Positions 5,338 through 5,478 of a stretch of DNA of 5,478 nucleotides are shown piece by piece. Position 1 is the first letter of the stretch; the number at the start of each line of letters is the position of its first letter. A program made the position numbers and the translations under genes. The stretch covers positions 1-5,478 of the forward strand of contig JAQUMS010000108.1 of the NCBI GenBank assembly GCA_028717985.1, read 5' to 3'. Under the pieces are notes generated by a model. It saw only the letters and a program-made list of their open reading frames with translations, did no database searches and was not told the DNA's origin. This DNA comes from Candidatus Omnitrophota bacterium. Its GTDB lineage: Bacteria; Omnitrophota; Gorgyraeia; Gygaellales; Profunditerraquicolaceae.

Positions 5338-5478
5338 ATGCTTACTAAGAGATTGCTTGATGAGACGAGGGCGATGGTGATGCTGTATATCTTTCTCAGG
5401 AAAGATTGCGGACTGAAATTTGCTGATAAGCTTAGCGCAAAGGATCTCAAAGCCTTGTTGAAGTGTTTGAGTCAGAAG
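5338..5478 (+). CDS. Unrecognised gene, N-terminal 47 codons (runs off window)
   Basis: An ATG 20 bases after the ribbon-helix-helix stop codon opens a frame that continues to the window edge. The strong ribosome site before it makes the start credible. The visible residues begin MLTKRLLDETRAMVMLYIFL and continue to a Lys/Leu-rich helical stretch ending KALLKCLSQK. The sequence looks helical and basic, with no motif I can name. All three arginines use AGA or AGG, matching the preceding gene and unlike leuS. The short spacing suggests an operon with the ribbon-helix-helix gene. Such a pair could be a regulator with its target or an antitoxin-toxin unit, but nothing visible proves either. Confidence 0.6.
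   Translation, partial: MLTKRLLDETRAMVMLYIFLRKDCGLKFADKLSAKDLKALLKCLSQK

Larger units (their letters stand above)
4936..5478. mobile_element. Foreign DNA joined to comEC, possible mobile element (right end outside window)
   Basis: Similarity to ComEC ends near 4935 and unrelated genes follow at once. Codon use changes: the two genes to the right use AGA or AGG for 10 of 12 arginines, whereas visible leuS uses them for 2 of 13 and the comEC fragment for 5 of 14. The content (a ribbon-helix-helix regulator and a small unknown gene) is typical of plasmids, phages and integrative elements. No transposase, integrase or right boundary lies in the window, so the class of element cannot be named. 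A chimeric assembly is the main alternative. Confidence 0.45.

Overview
The window looks like chromosomal DNA from an uncultured, probably Gram-negative bacterium of moderate GC content. The mix of a class I tRNA synthetase, a flavin tRNA-modifying enzyme, a secreted unknown protein and a ComEA/ComEC pair would fit Candidatus Omnitrophota or a relative. That placement is an impression from gene content and style, not something proved by the sequence.

The left part (1-2149) is housekeeping. It holds the C-terminal half of leucyl-tRNA synthetase, entering from outside the window, followed 74 bases later by a complete tRNA-dihydrouridine synthase. No convincing terminator separates them, so they are probably co-transcribed and both serve tRNA function.

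The middle part (2150-2625) has no convincing protein gene but is rich in structure. It contains a small hairpin, then a GC-rich element of about 210 bases built as a long interrupted palindrome with nested hairpins. Next comes an almost perfect sigma-70 promoter and a structured leader that ends in a stem plus seven T just before the ribosome binding site of the next gene. That gene (2626-3594) encodes a 322-residue exported protein of unknown function and is closed by a hairpin terminator.

The right part (3742-4941) is a DNA-uptake pair: a small membrane-anchored helix-hairpin-helix protein (ComEA type), then comEC. Ten exact copies of the heptamer TAAGAGC lie between them and touch the comEC start codon. 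The comEC frame stops after 250 codons, just where the competence membrane domain should continue.

From about 4936 to the end the DNA changes character. Arginine codons switch from mostly CGN to mostly AGA/AGG, and the genes become a 106-residue protein with two ribbon-helix-helix domains followed by the start of an unrecognised gene with a strong ribosome binding site. The most economical reading is a mobile element or other foreign DNA inserted into comEC, which would disable DNA uptake. A chimeric assembly join must be excluded. The other notable items are the heptamer array, the palindromic element and the candidate attenuator leader.
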